Of a stretch of 64,000 bases of DNA, positions 26,189-37,523 are shown one piece after another. Origin of the DNA: Ensifer sp. LC163 (GTDB lineage Bacteria > Pseudomonadota > Alphaproteobacteria > Rhizobiales > Rhizobiaceae); assembly GCF_001695855.1 (NCBI RefSeq), contig NZ_MBSS01000018.1:1-64000 (forward strand), given 5' to 3'. Within the stretch, counting starts at the first letter, position 1. Each line of letters starts with the position of its first letter. The notes beneath the pieces were generated by a model that saw only the letters and a list, made by a program, of their open reading frames with translations, searched no databases and was not told where the DNA came from. Made by a program: the position numbers and the translations under genes.

Positions 26189-27193
26189 TCAGACGGATGA
26201 GCGCTCCACCAACTGGAACGCGAGTTTGCGCACCTCGCCGGGGGCGGCATTTTCTGCAAGCAGAATGTCTGCCGCCAGGCGGCCCATGGCACGGTGCGGC
26301 AGGGCCATGGTCGTCAACGGTGGATCGAGCCTGGAAGCAATGTCCACCTGATTGTCGAAGCTTGCGACGGCAACGTCATCCGGAATCTGCGCGCCGACCC
26401 GTCGCAGCGCTGCGTAGACTTCCATCGCGACACGGTCGTTACCGCAAAGGATAGCATCCGGACGCTCCGGGCCATCCATCAGCGCGGTTACATGTGAAAG
26501 GACAAGGCTATGGGCCCGGTCGCTGTAGATCGCCCGCCGGACCGCCGGCAGCACGCGGGCACGACCTGCGTCAAGCCCTGCTTCCTCAAGCGCACGCCGG
26601 AACCCGGCTTCACGCAACTCTCCCGCCAAAAGCCCCGGCAGGTTGATGAAGGCAATATTCCGGCGGCCAGCCTCGATCAGATAGCTGGTGATCTCGTGGG
26701 CCGCGCCGATCTCGTCCGGCACCAGCGACGTCACCTTGTCATTGGCCTCGCGGCAATTGATCATCACGCCGACCGTCTCTGCGAACTCCGCCGGCAGCGA
26801 TACCGTCTTGTGATACATCGCCGCGTAGGCAATTGCGCGTGGGCGGAAGCGGCGCACTTCCTCAAGCACGGAGGCCACATCGCGACCGCCGCCGAGCGTC
26901 ATGGCAAAGACCGCCATGTCGGCGGCGCGGGCGGCACCATCCAGTCCACGGATGATCTCGGTGGCAAACGGCGAGGTGATCAGGTCGTCGGCGACGACGC
27001 CAATCAGCGGCATCCACCCCTGCCGCATGCCACGCGCGGCGAGGTTGGTGACGTAACCCAGCTCCTCGGCGATCTCCTTGATGCGCAGTCGCGTTTGTTC
27101 CGACATCCGCGCCGAACCGCCGTGCAACGCACCCGAAACGGTCTTGATGGATACGCCGGCGCGTTCCGCAATGTCGCTCAACGAAGTTGTCAC
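26189..27193 (-). CDS. LacI-family transcriptional regulator of the fructoside operon
   Basis: Repressor of 334 residues. The helix-turn-helix (SLSDIAERAGVSIKTVSGAL) is followed by a sugar-binding domain (ILCGNDRVAMEVYAALRRVG, DVAVASFDNQVDIASRLDPP). It is the first gene on the minus strand, 39 bases ahead of the binding-protein start, and probably forms one transcription unit with it. Matching operator candidates stand before its own start and at the start of the binding-protein gene. Confidence 0.83.
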   Translation of the reverse strand: MTTSLSDIAERAGVSIKTVSGALHGGSARMSEQTRLRIKEIAEELGYVTNLAARGMRQGWMPLIGVVADDLITSPFATEIIRGLDGAARAADMAVFAMTLGGGRDVASVLEEVRRFRPRAIAYAAMYHKTVSLPAEFAETVGVMINCREANDKVTSLVPDEIGAAHEITSYLIEAGRRNIAFINLPGLLAGELREAGFRRALEEAGLDAGRARVLPAVRRAIYSDRAHSLVLSHVTALMDGPERPDAILCGNDRVAMEVYAALRRVGAQIPDDVAVASFDNQVDIASRLDPPLTTMALPHRAMGRLAADILLAENAAPGEVRKLAFQLVERSSV

Positions 27194-27204
27194 GGGCAGC
27201 CTTT

Positions 27205-27220
27205 GGGTTAACGGTTACCC
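27205..27220. promoter_or_regulatory. candidate operator upstream of the fructoside repressor gene
   Basis: GGGTTAACGGTTACCC is an imperfect palindrome centred on CG, 12 bases ahead of the repressor start. It resembles the operator at 26131-26144, which supports autoregulation. Confidence 0.55.
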
Positions 27221-27363
27221 ATCTCTACCCAATCGGTATCCTCGAGTCAATCCTCGGCGTTGAATGACCTGCAGCAAGGCTCGTGAAAAGACAATCATCC
27301 CCTCCCCTGCCCCGGCAAGACATGTCCGCACATTTCTTGTCGGCGCGGCAGGTAAACGAACAA

Positions 27364-27400
27364 AGGAAAACCCCGAAACTGGGAGGTTCCGGGGCTTCCT
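27364..27400 (-). terminator. terminator of the agp/melA operon
   Basis: On the minus strand AGGAAGCCCCGGAAC (complement of 27386-27400) pairs with GTTTCGGGGTTTTCCT (complement of 27364-27379), followed by TTG and further T residues. It lies 24 bases after the melA stop. Confidence 0.65.
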
Positions 27401-27423
27401 CGCCGCGCGGCCGGGAGAAAAAG

Positions 27424-28794
27424 CTACGCGGCGTGAACTTTCTTGGCACTTCGCGCCCATTCCGGGATCCAGTTGCCGTGCGCGGCGAGCAGGTCGTCGG
27501 TAAGGGACCAGATCTGGTCGAGATCGAGCTCGGCGGCGGTGTGGGGATCCATCATCGCTGCATGATAGAGGTGCTCGCGGTTCTCGGTCATCATGGCGGC
27601 GACCGTCAGTTCCTGCACGTTGATATTGGTGCGGATCAGTGCGGTGAGCTGCGGCGGGAGATCGCCGATAAAAGTTGGCTGTATGCCGTTCTCGTCGACG
27701 AGGCACGGCACTTCCGCCGCGCAATTGTCGGGCAGAGAGGTGATGCAGCCATTGTTGCGCAGGTTGCCGTAGATGACCGAGGGCTCGCCCGTCCAGACGG
27801 AATTCATGATCGAGGAGGCATATTCCTTCGATGGCTTGACCTCGATCTTGTCGGTAGATCGATAGGCGGCCGCCTGCCCCTTCCACCGCTCGACCTGCTC
27901 GATGCAGCGCTTGGGATATTCGTCGAGCGGGATGCCGAATTTCTCGATCAGATCGTCGCGGCCTTCCTTGATGAAGTAGGGCGTATATTCGGCGAAGTGT
28001 TCCGAGCTTTCGGTGACGAAATACCCGAGCCGGGTCATCATCTCATACCGCACCTTGTTCGGGCAGCGCGGGTTCCAGCCGGGCTTGGGCGCGCGACCCT
28101 CGCGGTAGGCGCGCAGAAGATCGGGGTAGAGGTTGCGGTAGGATCCATCCGGCTGGCGGTGCTCGAACTTGAGGAAGAACGCCATGTGATTGATGCCGGC
28201 CGAGCGGTAGCGGATCTCCTCGTAAGGGATGTTCAGATCCTCGGCGAGCTCCATCGCCGTGCCCTGAACCGAGTGGCAGAGACCGACCTGCTTGATATGA
28301 GGGTACTTCTCGGCGATTGCCCAGGTGTTGATCGCCATCGGGTTGACGTATTGAAGCAGGATCGCCTCGGGGCAGACCTCGGTCATATCGGCGCAGATGC
28401 TCCACAGATGCGGCACCGTGCGCAGGCCGCGCATGATGCCGCCAACGCCAAGCGTGTCGGCGATCGTCTGACGCAGGCCGTACTTCTTCGGCACCTCGAA
28501 ATCCGTGACCGTGCACGGCTCGTAGCCGCCGATCTGGAACGCGACGACAACGAAATCGGCGCCGTCGAGAGCCTTGCGCTGGTTGGCGTGCAGCTCGATG
28601 GTCGCTTTGACGCCGAGCGTCGAGATCAGCTTACGGACGACGACCTCGCTTTCCTCAAGTCGCTGCGGATTGATGTCCATCAGCGCGATGCGTGCGCCCG
28701 ACAGGGCCGGACGCTGCAGCACGTCGCCGATGATGTTCTTCATGAACACGGTCGATCCGGCGCCGATGAAGGTGATCTTGGGTTGTCTCGTCAT
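27424..28794 (-). CDS. melA: alpha-galactosidase, glycoside hydrolase family 4
   Basis: NAD- and Mn-dependent alpha-galactosidase of 456 residues that cleaves melibiose and raffinose-type sugars inside the cell. GH4 features are the N-terminal dinucleotide fold (KITFIGAGSTVF), the metal-binding cysteine/histidine motif GLCHSVQGT, and INHMAFFLKF with a metal histidine. It is the last gene of the operon, 18 bases after agpD. The AraC-type gene agpT at the other end fits the known Sinorhizobium alpha-galactoside system. Confidence 0.87.
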   Translation of the reverse strand: MTRQPKITFIGAGSTVFMKNIIGDVLQRPALSGARIALMDINPQRLEESEVVVRKLISTLGVKATIELHANQRKALDGADFVVVAFQIGGYEPCTVTDFEVPKKYGLRQTIADTLGVGGIMRGLRTVPHLWSICADMTEVCPEAILLQYVNPMAINTWAIAEKYPHIKQVGLCHSVQGTAMELAEDLNIPYEEIRYRSAGINHMAFFLKFEHRQPDGSYRNLYPDLLRAYREGRAPKPGWNPRCPNKVRYEMMTRLGYFVTESSEHFAEYTPYFIKEGRDDLIEKFGIPLDEYPKRCIEQVERWKGQAAAYRSTDKIEVKPSKEYASSIMNSVWTGEPSVIYGNLRNNGCITSLPDNCAAEVPCLVDENGIQPTFIGDLPPQLTALIRTNINVQELTVAAMMTENREHLYHAAMMDPHTAAELDLDQIWSLTDDLLAAHGNWIPEWARSAKKVHAA

Positions 28795-28811
28795 GAAATG
28801 CCTCTTTTTTG

Positions 28812-30482
<1,671 letters not shown>

Positions 30483-30492
30483 TTGCGCCTCC

Positions 30493-31614
30493 TCAATAGG
30501 GGTCGACGGCGTCGCGCAGGCCATCGCCCAGCGCGTTGAACGCAAAGACGGTGATCAGCACGAAGGCGACGGGCGACAGGATCCAGGGATAGGACCCGAT
30601 GACGGAATAGGTGGCGGTGTCCTGGAGCATCAGCCCCCAGGACATCAGCGGCGGCTTGACCGCGAAACCGAGGAAGCCGAGGAACGATTCCAGGAGGACC
30701 ACGTTCGGGATCGCCAGTGTGACGGCAACGATCACGTGGCTCATGACGTTGGGAAAGATGTGCTGGAAGATGATGCGGCGATCGGTGGCGCCGATCGCGA
30801 TGGCCGCCCGCACATAATCTATTCTGGCGAGTGCCAGCGTCTTGCCCCGCACCTCGCGCGACATCTGCGCCCAGCCGAGTGCCGACATGACGAAGATGAC
30901 GAAGGCAAGGAAGACGTTGGTCGGTGCCGTCACGGGGATCAGCGACGTCAGCGCCAGGTAGAGCGGCAATTGCGGGAAGGCCAGCACCAGCTCGACGAAA
31001 CGCTGCATCCAGACATCGAAGCGTCCGCCGAAGTAACCGGACACCATGCCGATCGTGGTGCCGACGACGGTGACGATGAACACCACCGTCAATGCGATCA
31101 TCAGGGAGACGCGAGAGCCGTGGAAGATGCGCGACAGCACATCGCGGCCGAACTTGTCGGTGCCGAGGAAATTCACCGGCGTGCCGTCGACGGCGCCGAA
31201 GAAATGTCGGTCGGTCGGCAAGAGGCCGAAGAGCCGGTAGCTGAAGCCCTTGACGAAGAAGCCGAGGTCCTTCGGATTGGCATAATCCGGCCCGACGATC
31301 GGCTGGAAGGTGATCGGGTCGAGCTCGGTGCCCTCGCCGACCTGGTAGGTGCGCGGCCAGACGAGCCTGCCGTCCTGATCGGTGATGCTGATCCTCTGCG
31401 GCGGCGCGAAGGCGACGCCGGTGAGCTTCGGATCGACGGGGGAGAAAAACTCCGCGAAGATCGTCATGACCAACAGGAGGCAGACGAGAATGAGGCCGGC
31501 CATGCCGGTCCAGGAGCGCTTGAGGCGGCGCCAGACGAGCGCCAGATAGGTTTCGTTGCCGTGATGAGGCGCCGGAATGGGAGCGGCGATGATGTCTTGA
31601 ACGTCGGCCTTCAT
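30493..31614 (-). CDS. agpC: alpha-galactoside ABC transporter permease, OppC/DppC type
   Basis: Permease of 373 residues. It starts at ATG 31614, overlapping the agpB stop by four bases; the frame open further upstream overlaps agpB and is not used. DppC features are the N-terminal LKRSWTGMAGLILVCLLLVM helix, LGTDKFGRDVLSRIFHGSRV and the C-terminal ALGDGLRDAVDPY. A long periplasmic loop of about 120 residues follows the first helix, typical of larger OppC members. Confidence 0.84.
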   Translation of the reverse strand: MKADVQDIIAAPIPAPHHGNETYLALVWRRLKRSWTGMAGLILVCLLLVMTIFAEFFSPVDPKLTGVAFAPPQRISITDQDGRLVWPRTYQVGEGTELDPITFQPIVGPDYANPKDLGFFVKGFSYRLFGLLPTDRHFFGAVDGTPVNFLGTDKFGRDVLSRIFHGSRVSLMIALTVVFIVTVVGTTIGMVSGYFGGRFDVWMQRFVELVLAFPQLPLYLALTSLIPVTAPTNVFLAFVIFVMSALGWAQMSREVRGKTLALARIDYVRAAIAIGATDRRIIFQHIFPNVMSHVIVAVTLAIPNVVLLESFLGFLGFAVKPPLMSWGLMLQDTATYSVIGSYPWILSPVAFVLITVFAFNALGDGLRDAVDPY

Positions 31615-32624
31615 GCGTGTGCACCTCCGCCAAGACGCACCCGCGGGTCGAGCATTGCCAGGAGCAGGTCGGCTATGATGTTGCCGATAATGAGCGTTGC
31701 CGACAACACCAGCATGAAGGTGGCTGTGACATAGACGTCGCCGACCCACATGGATCCCACGATCGCCGGGCCGACGGTCGGCAGGGCGAAGATGATCGCC
31801 GTCTCGATTTCGCCAGTCAGCATGTAGGGCAGAACGACACCCTGATACATGACCAGCGGGTGCAGCGCATTCGGCACGGCATGGCGCATGATGACGGCAC
31901 CCTCCGAAAGCCCTTTGGCACGGGCGGTCTCGACATATTGGGCGTTGAGCGTATCGAGCAGATTACCCCGCATCACGCGCATGTTGTAGGCGAGGCCGCC
32001 GAAGGTGGCGATGGCGATCACCGGCCAGACATGCGTCAGGAGGTCGACGAACTTGTCCCAGGACCAGGGCGCGCCGCCGTAGCGGGCGGAATGGAAACTG
32101 TTGATCTCGGTCACGTTGAAATGGAAGACCAGGACATAGACGATGATCAGTGCCATCAGGAAACGTGGCACCGTCATGCCCAGAAAGGAAATGCCCGACA
32201 GCAGGCTGTCGATCCAGGAATATTGCCGCGTGGCAGCCAGGATGCCGAAGGTGATGCCGATGATCGATGCGAGGATGTGGCACACGAGCGCCAGAGCCAG
32301 CGTGCGCGGCAGCCGTTCGCCGACCACATCCGCCACCGGCTTGTTGTAGAACAGGCTATGGCCGAAGTCGCCGCGCGTCAGGATGCCCGTGATCCAATTG
32401 ACGTACTGCACCGGCATCGGTTTATCGAGGCCGTTGGCGATCTTGTAGGCCTGGGCCTGGGCGTCGGCTTCCTCAAAGGAGGCGCCGCCCTGGTTGATCA
32501 GTTGCGAACGGATATAGTCGCTGTAGTCGCCCGGCGGCGCCTGAATGATCGCAAACGTGACGACGCTCAGCACGAAGAGTACGGGTATGGCGGATGCGAT
32601 GCGCACAAGCAGAAATCGGAACAT
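31611..32624 (-). CDS. agpB: alpha-galactoside ABC transporter permease, OppB/DppB type
   Basis: Permease of 337 residues with the DppB opening (MFRFLLVRIASAIPVLFVLS, VTFAIIQAPPGDY), GDFGHSLFYNKPV and the EAA-like loop ETARAKGLSEGAVIMRHAVP, ending in LLAMLDPRVRLGGGAHA. It forms the pore with AgpC. Confidence 0.84.
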   Translation of the reverse strand: MFRFLLVRIASAIPVLFVLSVVTFAIIQAPPGDYSDYIRSQLINQGGASFEEADAQAQAYKIANGLDKPMPVQYVNWITGILTRGDFGHSLFYNKPVADVVGERLPRTLALALVCHILASIIGITFGILAATRQYSWIDSLLSGISFLGMTVPRFLMALIIVYVLVFHFNVTEINSFHSARYGGAPWSWDKFVDLLTHVWPVIAIATFGGLAYNMRVMRGNLLDTLNAQYVETARAKGLSEGAVIMRHAVPNALHPLVMYQGVVLPYMLTGEIETAIIFALPTVGPAIVGSMWVGDVYVTATFMLVLSATLIIGNIIADLLLAMLDPRVRLGGGAHA

Positions 32625-32655
32625 GGCTGTTAGCTTCTCTTGTGTGTTTAAGGGA

Positions 32656-32689
32656 TCGTTCCGGCCACGATCGGCTGCGGCCGGAACGA
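32656..32689 (-). terminator. stem-loop between agpA and agpB
   Basis: TCGTTCCGGCC (32656-32666) is perfectly complementary to GGCCGGAACGA (32679-32689) with a 12-base loop. There is no strong T tract on either side. It is probably an attenuating or stabilising hairpin after the binding-protein gene. Confidence 0.65.
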
Positions 32690-32701
32690 ACTCTGTGAGG
32701 G

Positions 32702-34789
32702 TCAGTTGATGGGGCCGCCTTCACCCGGCTTGCCCGGCAACTGCTCGGGGAACAATTCATAGTCCCCCTGCTTGTCGGCAGCGACGAAGACCCTTTCCCG
32801 GATGATCGTGTCCTCCGCCCAGTTGAACATGAAGATCGGGGCGCCGCTCGGAATGTTGGAGAAGCGCTTGTTGATGACCAGAGCGCCCGGATACTCCGTC
32901 AGGCCGACCGTATCGACATTGCTCGTCGACACCTTCTGATACTGCTTCATCAGGTCTGCCCGCTCGTCATTGTCATTGCTGGCGATGAACTTGTTGACGA
33001 TATCGACGAGCTCTTGTTCGAACGGCATCAGATCAAGCGCGCCGCTCTCCGGCACGCGGTGATGCCAGCTGGTGCGCGGGCCGGTGGCCGCAAGCTGGGG
33101 CGTGTTCTGCACGACGGAGGACAATTCGGCTCCGTTGCGATGAACCATCCAGTCGAAGCGGCCGGCATAGTTCGTTGCGTCCCGCTGCTTGCCGTCCAGC
33201 GAGTTCAGGACGATGCGAAGCCCGAGCTTTTCCATTTGCCCGACCACCCCTTCGGCGAGGTTCTTGTCGGTATTGTAGTCGGAGGTCACGAGTAGCACGA
33301 TCTCGACATCCTTGCCGCCCAGCTTGTCGGCGGGGTAGTTGACGAAGCCGTTGCCGTCCGTGTCCTTCAAGCCGGCCTTTTCGAGCAGTGCCTTGGCGCC
33401 TTCGAGATCAAAGGGATAGTAGACCGTCGACTGGCGATCGTAAAAGCTGGTGCCGGACGACAGCCCGCCGGGATAGATCGCGGTGAAAGGCCCTTTGACG
33501 AGTGACTCCCCAAGCTTCTTGCGGTCGATCGCCATTGTCACGGCCTTGCGGAAATCCGCGTTGCGATTGAGTTCGCGCACGGCCTTCGCGCGTTCATCCG
33601 GATCACCCCAACCGTTACCGGAAAAGTTCATGTGAAGATTGTAGCCGATCAGGCGAGCGCCGAAGGCAAGGCGTGCGGGTGCGGTCTCCGATGCCGCGCG
33701 CTTCAACGATTCGACGAAGTTTTCCGGCTGCTCGAGGTTGGAGAAGTCGCCTGACCCGGCGATCGCCTGCACATCCCGGTCGGCCCAGGTCGACAGCTTG
33801 TAGTGCATCTCGTTGATGTAGGGCAGCTGGTTGCCCGCCTCGTCGACCTTCCAGTAGTAGGGATTACGACGCAGCACGATGATGTCGTCGGAGCGATACT
33901 CGACCGGCACCCACGCGCCCATAACAGGCGTGTTCATGTATTCCGGCGGAAAGCCGTTCTTGTATTGGTCGTAGGTCATATCCTTGTTGTATTTCGGGTG
34001 CTTGGTCTTGAGGATATGCGCCGGCCCCGGGCAGAAGGTGCCATAGGCCATGGAATAGAGATGCTGGCGCGGGAACGCCTCCTTGAAGGTCCATTCGACG
34101 GTGTTGGCGTCGATGGCCCTCAGCGTCGTGCCCTCCCCGAAGGTTTCCGGCGTCGCTCCATTGAGCGGGGAGACGTTCGGATCGACGACGTTGTCCTCCC
34201 AGTAGAACATCACGTCTTCCGACGAAAACGGAACGCCGTCCGACCATTTGGCGCCCTCAATCAGATGCATGGTCAGCTTGTGCCCGTCCGGCGACCACTC
34301 CCAGCTTTTCGCTAGGTTCGGCAAGGGTTCCATATCCTTCGCCTCGACCTGAAAAAGCGGCGCGGTGCGGGTCAGGCATTCGAATATTTCGATATCGATG
34401 CCGCCCCAGCCTTGCGTCTGCCCGGCCGAATAGTTCCAGCCTTCCGGACGCCCGCCGACGACGTGGCGCATCGTGTCGCCATAGACGCCAATACCGTCAG
34501 CCATGTTCCCCGTCTTGAAGACCAGTGGTTCCTTTGGCAGGCGCTCGGCCACCGGCGGCAGCTTGCCGGTTTTCACGAATTTCTCCGTGACCCATTCTGG
34601 CTCGCGATATTCCGGCAGCGCCTTGTATTCAAGGATGGAATCGCGTGGCACATAGGTAATCTTGCCCTGTGCGGGGAATGGCGGTTGTTCGGGCACAACA
34701 GTTGGCTCCGAGGCCCAGGCCTGCAGGGCAAAGCCCGATACGCCGAGCATCAAGGCCGCTCGCAGTCTAAGATAGCGCATTGCGTTCAT
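32702..34789 (-). CDS. agpA: alpha-galactoside ABC transporter substrate-binding protein
   Basis: Binding protein of 695 residues in the peptide/nickel family (extracellular solute-binding family 5). GGGAGAG before ATG 34789 selects this start, giving the signal peptide MNAMRYLRLRAALMLGVSGF with cleavage near AWASE. Family 5 features are EWSPDGHKLTMHLIEGAKWS, DGVPFSSEDVMFYWED and RKAVTMAIDRKKL. It is longer than most DppA proteins (about 530), like S. meliloti AgpA. The agpA-agpB-agpC-agpD-melA order and agpT nearby support alpha-galactosides such as raffinose as ligands. Confidence 0.82.
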   Translation of the reverse strand: MNAMRYLRLRAALMLGVSGFALQAWASEPTVVPEQPPFPAQGKITYVPRDSILEYKALPEYREPEWVTEKFVKTGKLPPVAERLPKEPLVFKTGNMADGIGVYGDTMRHVVGGRPEGWNYSAGQTQGWGGIDIEIFECLTRTAPLFQVEAKDMEPLPNLAKSWEWSPDGHKLTMHLIEGAKWSDGVPFSSEDVMFYWEDNVVDPNVSPLNGATPETFGEGTTLRAIDANTVEWTFKEAFPRQHLYSMAYGTFCPGPAHILKTKHPKYNKDMTYDQYKNGFPPEYMNTPVMGAWVPVEYRSDDIIVLRRNPYYWKVDEAGNQLPYINEMHYKLSTWADRDVQAIAGSGDFSNLEQPENFVESLKRAASETAPARLAFGARLIGYNLHMNFSGNGWGDPDERAKAVRELNRNADFRKAVTMAIDRKKLGESLVKGPFTAIYPGGLSSGTSFYDRQSTVYYPFDLEGAKALLEKAGLKDTDGNGFVNYPADKLGGKDVEIVLLVTSDYNTDKNLAEGVVGQMEKLGLRIVLNSLDGKQRDATNYAGRFDWMVHRNGAELSSVVQNTPQLAATGPRTSWHHRVPESGALDLMPFEQELVDIVNKFIASNDNDERADLMKQYQKVSTSNVDTVGLTEYPGALVINKRFSNIPSGAPIFMFNWAEDTIIRERVFVAADKQGDYELFPEQLPGKPGEGGPIN

Positions 34790-34870
34790 CGTTTCTCTCT
34801 CCCTCATGCTTCACGCCGGTCCGAAACGGCACGGCTTGCTCCTCAAGCATTTCCTTCATCCGAAGACGCG

Positions 34871-34898
34871 CATGGGATCCGCGGGGGGCTCTCCCATG
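34871..34898 (-). other. small hairpin between GH4 gene and agpA
   Basis: CATGGGA (34871-34877) and TCCCATG (34892-34898) form a seven-base stem with a 14-base loop in the 140-base gap between the first GH4 gene and agpA. Role unknown. Confidence 0.35.
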
Positions 34899-34929
34899 GT
34901 GCCGCATCCCCTGCCCTCGCCTCGGCCGG

Positions 34930-36402
34930 TCAGCCGGCCGCGCGCAATTTCGTCGCGTCCATCTCGGCGCGCAATTCCTCGATCGATCGGATTTCGCGGC
35001 GGGCAACACCCTTCCACTCGCGGGTCCTGACCGTTGCCTTGCTCAGACGCTCCCTGGCGGCAGGTATTGCGTCGGCGTATTGGGGAAGCCACTCCGCCTG
35101 GGCGACGACCATCTCGTCGACCATCTGCCAAACCTCTTCGGGCGTGCAGACGGCCCCGACCAGGGGATCGTGCAGGACTGCAAGCTTCAGAAGGTCGATA
35201 TCGCCGGAGATCGCCGCATGGACCGACATGCGCTGGACGTTGATCGATGAGATGCAGGTGGCGGCACAAGCCTCGGGAAGCGTGATGCCCGCGACCATGT
35301 TGATGCCGAAGCGGTCGACGAAACCTGGCGATTCAATGATCGCATCCGACGGCAGGTTGGTGATCACGCCGTTGTTCTTCACATTGAAGTGGCCGCGGTA
35401 GACGCGCCCGGTCTCGAGCGCCTCGAGGATATGGCTGGCGTGCTCGTTGGAGCGGCGGGTCGGGTCGATCGGCTTGGCGGCGGCTTCGAGGAACTGTGGG
35501 AACTCGGTCTCAAACCAGTTGCGGGTTTCGGTCGAGTGACGCAGATAGCCGCCGGTCTCACCATGGATCCAATCCGACATGTCGATCCAGCGGGCCACTT
35601 CTTCGGGCCGTTTGCGGTACCAGGGCAGGTACTCCGACAGGTGGCCGTTGCTCTCGGTCGAATAGACGCCGAACCGCTTGAGCACGTCGATGCGCAGCTT
35701 TTCCTGGGCGGAGAAAACTGGGTGCGCCTCGAAGGCTGCAACCAGTTCGTCCTTGCCGATCCTGCGGCCGCGCAGCCTGACGTCGACGAACCAGGTCTGG
35801 TGATTGATGCCCGAGCAGATGAAGTCGAGATCGCCCTCCTTCGCGCCAAGGATCTCGGCGATCTGCTCGCCGCCGTGTTGGACGCCATGGCAAAGGCCGA
35901 TCGTGTCGACCTTGCCGTACTCGATCGCCGCCCAGGTGTTCATCGCCATCGGATTGGCATAGTTGAGGAATTTCGCGCCCGGTTCGGCCAGTTCGCGGAT
36001 ATCCCTGCAGAAATCCAGGATCACCGGAATGTTGCGCTGCCCATAGAGAATGCCGCCGGCGCAGATCGTATCGCCGACGCACTGGTCAACGCCGTATTTC
36101 AGCGGGATCTGGATATCGTCGGCATAGGCGCTGAGCCCGCCGACCCGCACGCAGCTGATGATGTAGCGCGCGCCTGCGATTGCCTCGCGGCGGTCAGTCG
36201 TTGCCGTGACCTTGGTCGGCAAGTTGTTCGCCTCGATAACTTTGTCGAGGATCGATTTGATCATGTCGAGATTGTGCGCGCTCAAGTCAGTGAGCGCGAA
36301 TTCGACGTCGTGGAACTCCGGAACGCAAAGAATATCGGTAAAGAGCTTCTTGGTGAAACCGACGCTGCCGGCGCCAATGATGGCAATCTTGAAGTTGCTC
36401 AT
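34930..36402 (-). CDS. second family 4 glycoside hydrolase (alpha-galactosidase-like)
   Basis: Protein of 490 residues starting at ATG 36402 with GAGGA upstream. It has the GH4 dinucleotide fold (FKIAIIGAGSVGFTKKLF), the metal motif GLCHGVQHGG and INHQTWFVDVRLRG. It resembles the AgaL-type alpha-galactosidases of Sinorhizobium and is distinct in sequence from MelA at 27424. It is first in the agp operon, so it is probably the most strongly induced of the two. It may prefer a different alpha-galactoside or aglycone. Alpha-glucosidase or alpha-glucuronidase activity, also found in GH4, cannot be excluded. Confidence 0.78.
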   Translation of the reverse strand: MSNFKIAIIGAGSVGFTKKLFTDILCVPEFHDVEFALTDLSAHNLDMIKSILDKVIEANNLPTKVTATTDRREAIAGARYIISCVRVGGLSAYADDIQIPLKYGVDQCVGDTICAGGILYGQRNIPVILDFCRDIRELAEPGAKFLNYANPMAMNTWAAIEYGKVDTIGLCHGVQHGGEQIAEILGAKEGDLDFICSGINHQTWFVDVRLRGRRIGKDELVAAFEAHPVFSAQEKLRIDVLKRFGVYSTESNGHLSEYLPWYRKRPEEVARWIDMSDWIHGETGGYLRHSTETRNWFETEFPQFLEAAAKPIDPTRRSNEHASHILEALETGRVYRGHFNVKNNGVITNLPSDAIIESPGFVDRFGINMVAGITLPEACAATCISSINVQRMSVHAAISGDIDLLKLAVLHDPLVGAVCTPEEVWQMVDEMVVAQAEWLPQYADAIPAARERLSKATVRTREWKGVARREIRSIEELRAEMDATKLRAAG

Positions 36403-36593
36403 GCTGTCCTCGTCGCTGTTCGTTCGGCCGCGTGAAGGGGAGTGGGTAAAATTGGTGCGCCGAGAAGGTTGCACTGAAGTGCATTTTCCCTCCCAGATTT
36501 CTTCTCCCTGATCGTTCAGAACCGGCCATCTTGCGTTGCTGAAAGGTATTATGCGTATAATGCTTGGCGTCACCAGAGAGGTATTGTGCTTTC
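36403..36593. promoter_or_regulatory. divergent agp/agpT promoter region
   Basis: This 190-base gap separates the divergent agp operon and agpT, so it should hold both promoters and AgpT sites. The only structure I noted is the AT-rich dyad ATTAT-GCGT-ATAAT near 36549-36562. Exact sites cannot be assigned by eye. Confidence 0.5.
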
Positions 36594-37523
36594 ATGGGTA
36601 ATTCTATGCTGAAACGCTTGATCGAGAATGGCCCCGCCATGAAGACTGTCTCGCTACCGCGCGGACGCCAAAGCCTGCACACGATGCCGACCAGTACGGG
36701 CTATGAGATCCGCACGGATGCAAGTTACGATTGGGATGGACGCAAGCGTGGCCAGACGCCGTTTACCGTGCTGCAGCATACGATCTCGGGTGCCGGGAAC
36801 CTGCGCTACGAATCGCGCAACCACCGTGTGCGCGAGGGCGAGACGCTGCTCCTTCTCGTGCCGCACAACCATCGCTATTGGCTCGAGCAGAATGGTCGTT
36901 GGGAGTTTTTCTGGATCTCCATGAACGGCGAAGAGGCGCTGCGCATCCACAAGGCCATTCTTTCGACAACCGGTCCCATCCTGAACCTGAAGCCCGAGAC
37001 GATCGAGCACCTGGCAGACTGCAGCCTGCGGCTCATTTCAGGCGGCGGCGAAGCGCCGGGCAGCGCATCGGCTATCGCCTACGAGGCGGCGATGGCGCTC
37101 TATGACGACGTCTTCGGCGCACATCCCGTATTTAGCCAGGAATACCGGACAATGCAGCATGTGATCCAGCACATCATGGCGAACCTGGAGCATCCCCTGC
37201 CCGTCGAGAGGCTCGCCGAAGTCTCGGGGCTCAGCCGAGCCCATTTCTCGCGCGTCTTTGCCGCCAGCGAAGGCATGCCGCCCGCGGAGTTCGTGCTGCG
37301 CAAGAGATTACAGCGAGCAACGAAGCTCCTGACAAAGGCGGCGCATCTCTCGGTCAAGGAAGTGTCGATCATGTCCGGCTTCGAAGACCCGAACTATTTC
37401 GCCAAAGTGTTCCGGCGCTATTTTGGCGCAAGTCCCACGGAGTTCCGCACGACGGGCATGTATTCGAGTGTCGCTGCCAGGAGCCAGGAAGCGGCAAACC
37501 TCCCTCCTGCGGGAAATGAGTAG
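36594..37523 (+). CDS. agpT: AraC-family transcriptional activator of alpha-galactoside genes
   Basis: Regulator of about 309 residues. The N-terminal cupin-like sensing half holds QTPFTVLQHTISG, RYESRNHRVREGETLLL and PHNHRYWLEQNG. The C-terminal double helix-turn-helix is seen as VERLAEVSGLSRAHFSRVF and VKEVSIMSGFEDPNYFAKVF, then RRYFGASPTEFR. It is divergent from the agp operon, matching AgpT, the activator known for alpha-galactoside genes in S. meliloti. GAGAGG is 12 bases before ATG 36594; in-frame ATGs at 36606 and 36639 are alternatives. Confidence 0.8.
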   Translation: MGNSMLKRLIENGPAMKTVSLPRGRQSLHTMPTSTGYEIRTDASYDWDGRKRGQTPFTVLQHTISGAGNLRYESRNHRVREGETLLLLVPHNHRYWLEQNGRWEFFWISMNGEEALRIHKAILSTTGPILNLKPETIEHLADCSLRLISGGGEAPGSASAIAYEAAMALYDDVFGAHPVFSQEYRTMQHVIQHIMANLEHPLPVERLAEVSGLSRAHFSRVFAASEGMPPAEFVLRKRLQRATKLLTKAAHLSVKEVSIMSGFEDPNYFAKVFRRYFGASPTEFRTTGMYSSVAARSQEAANLPPAGNE

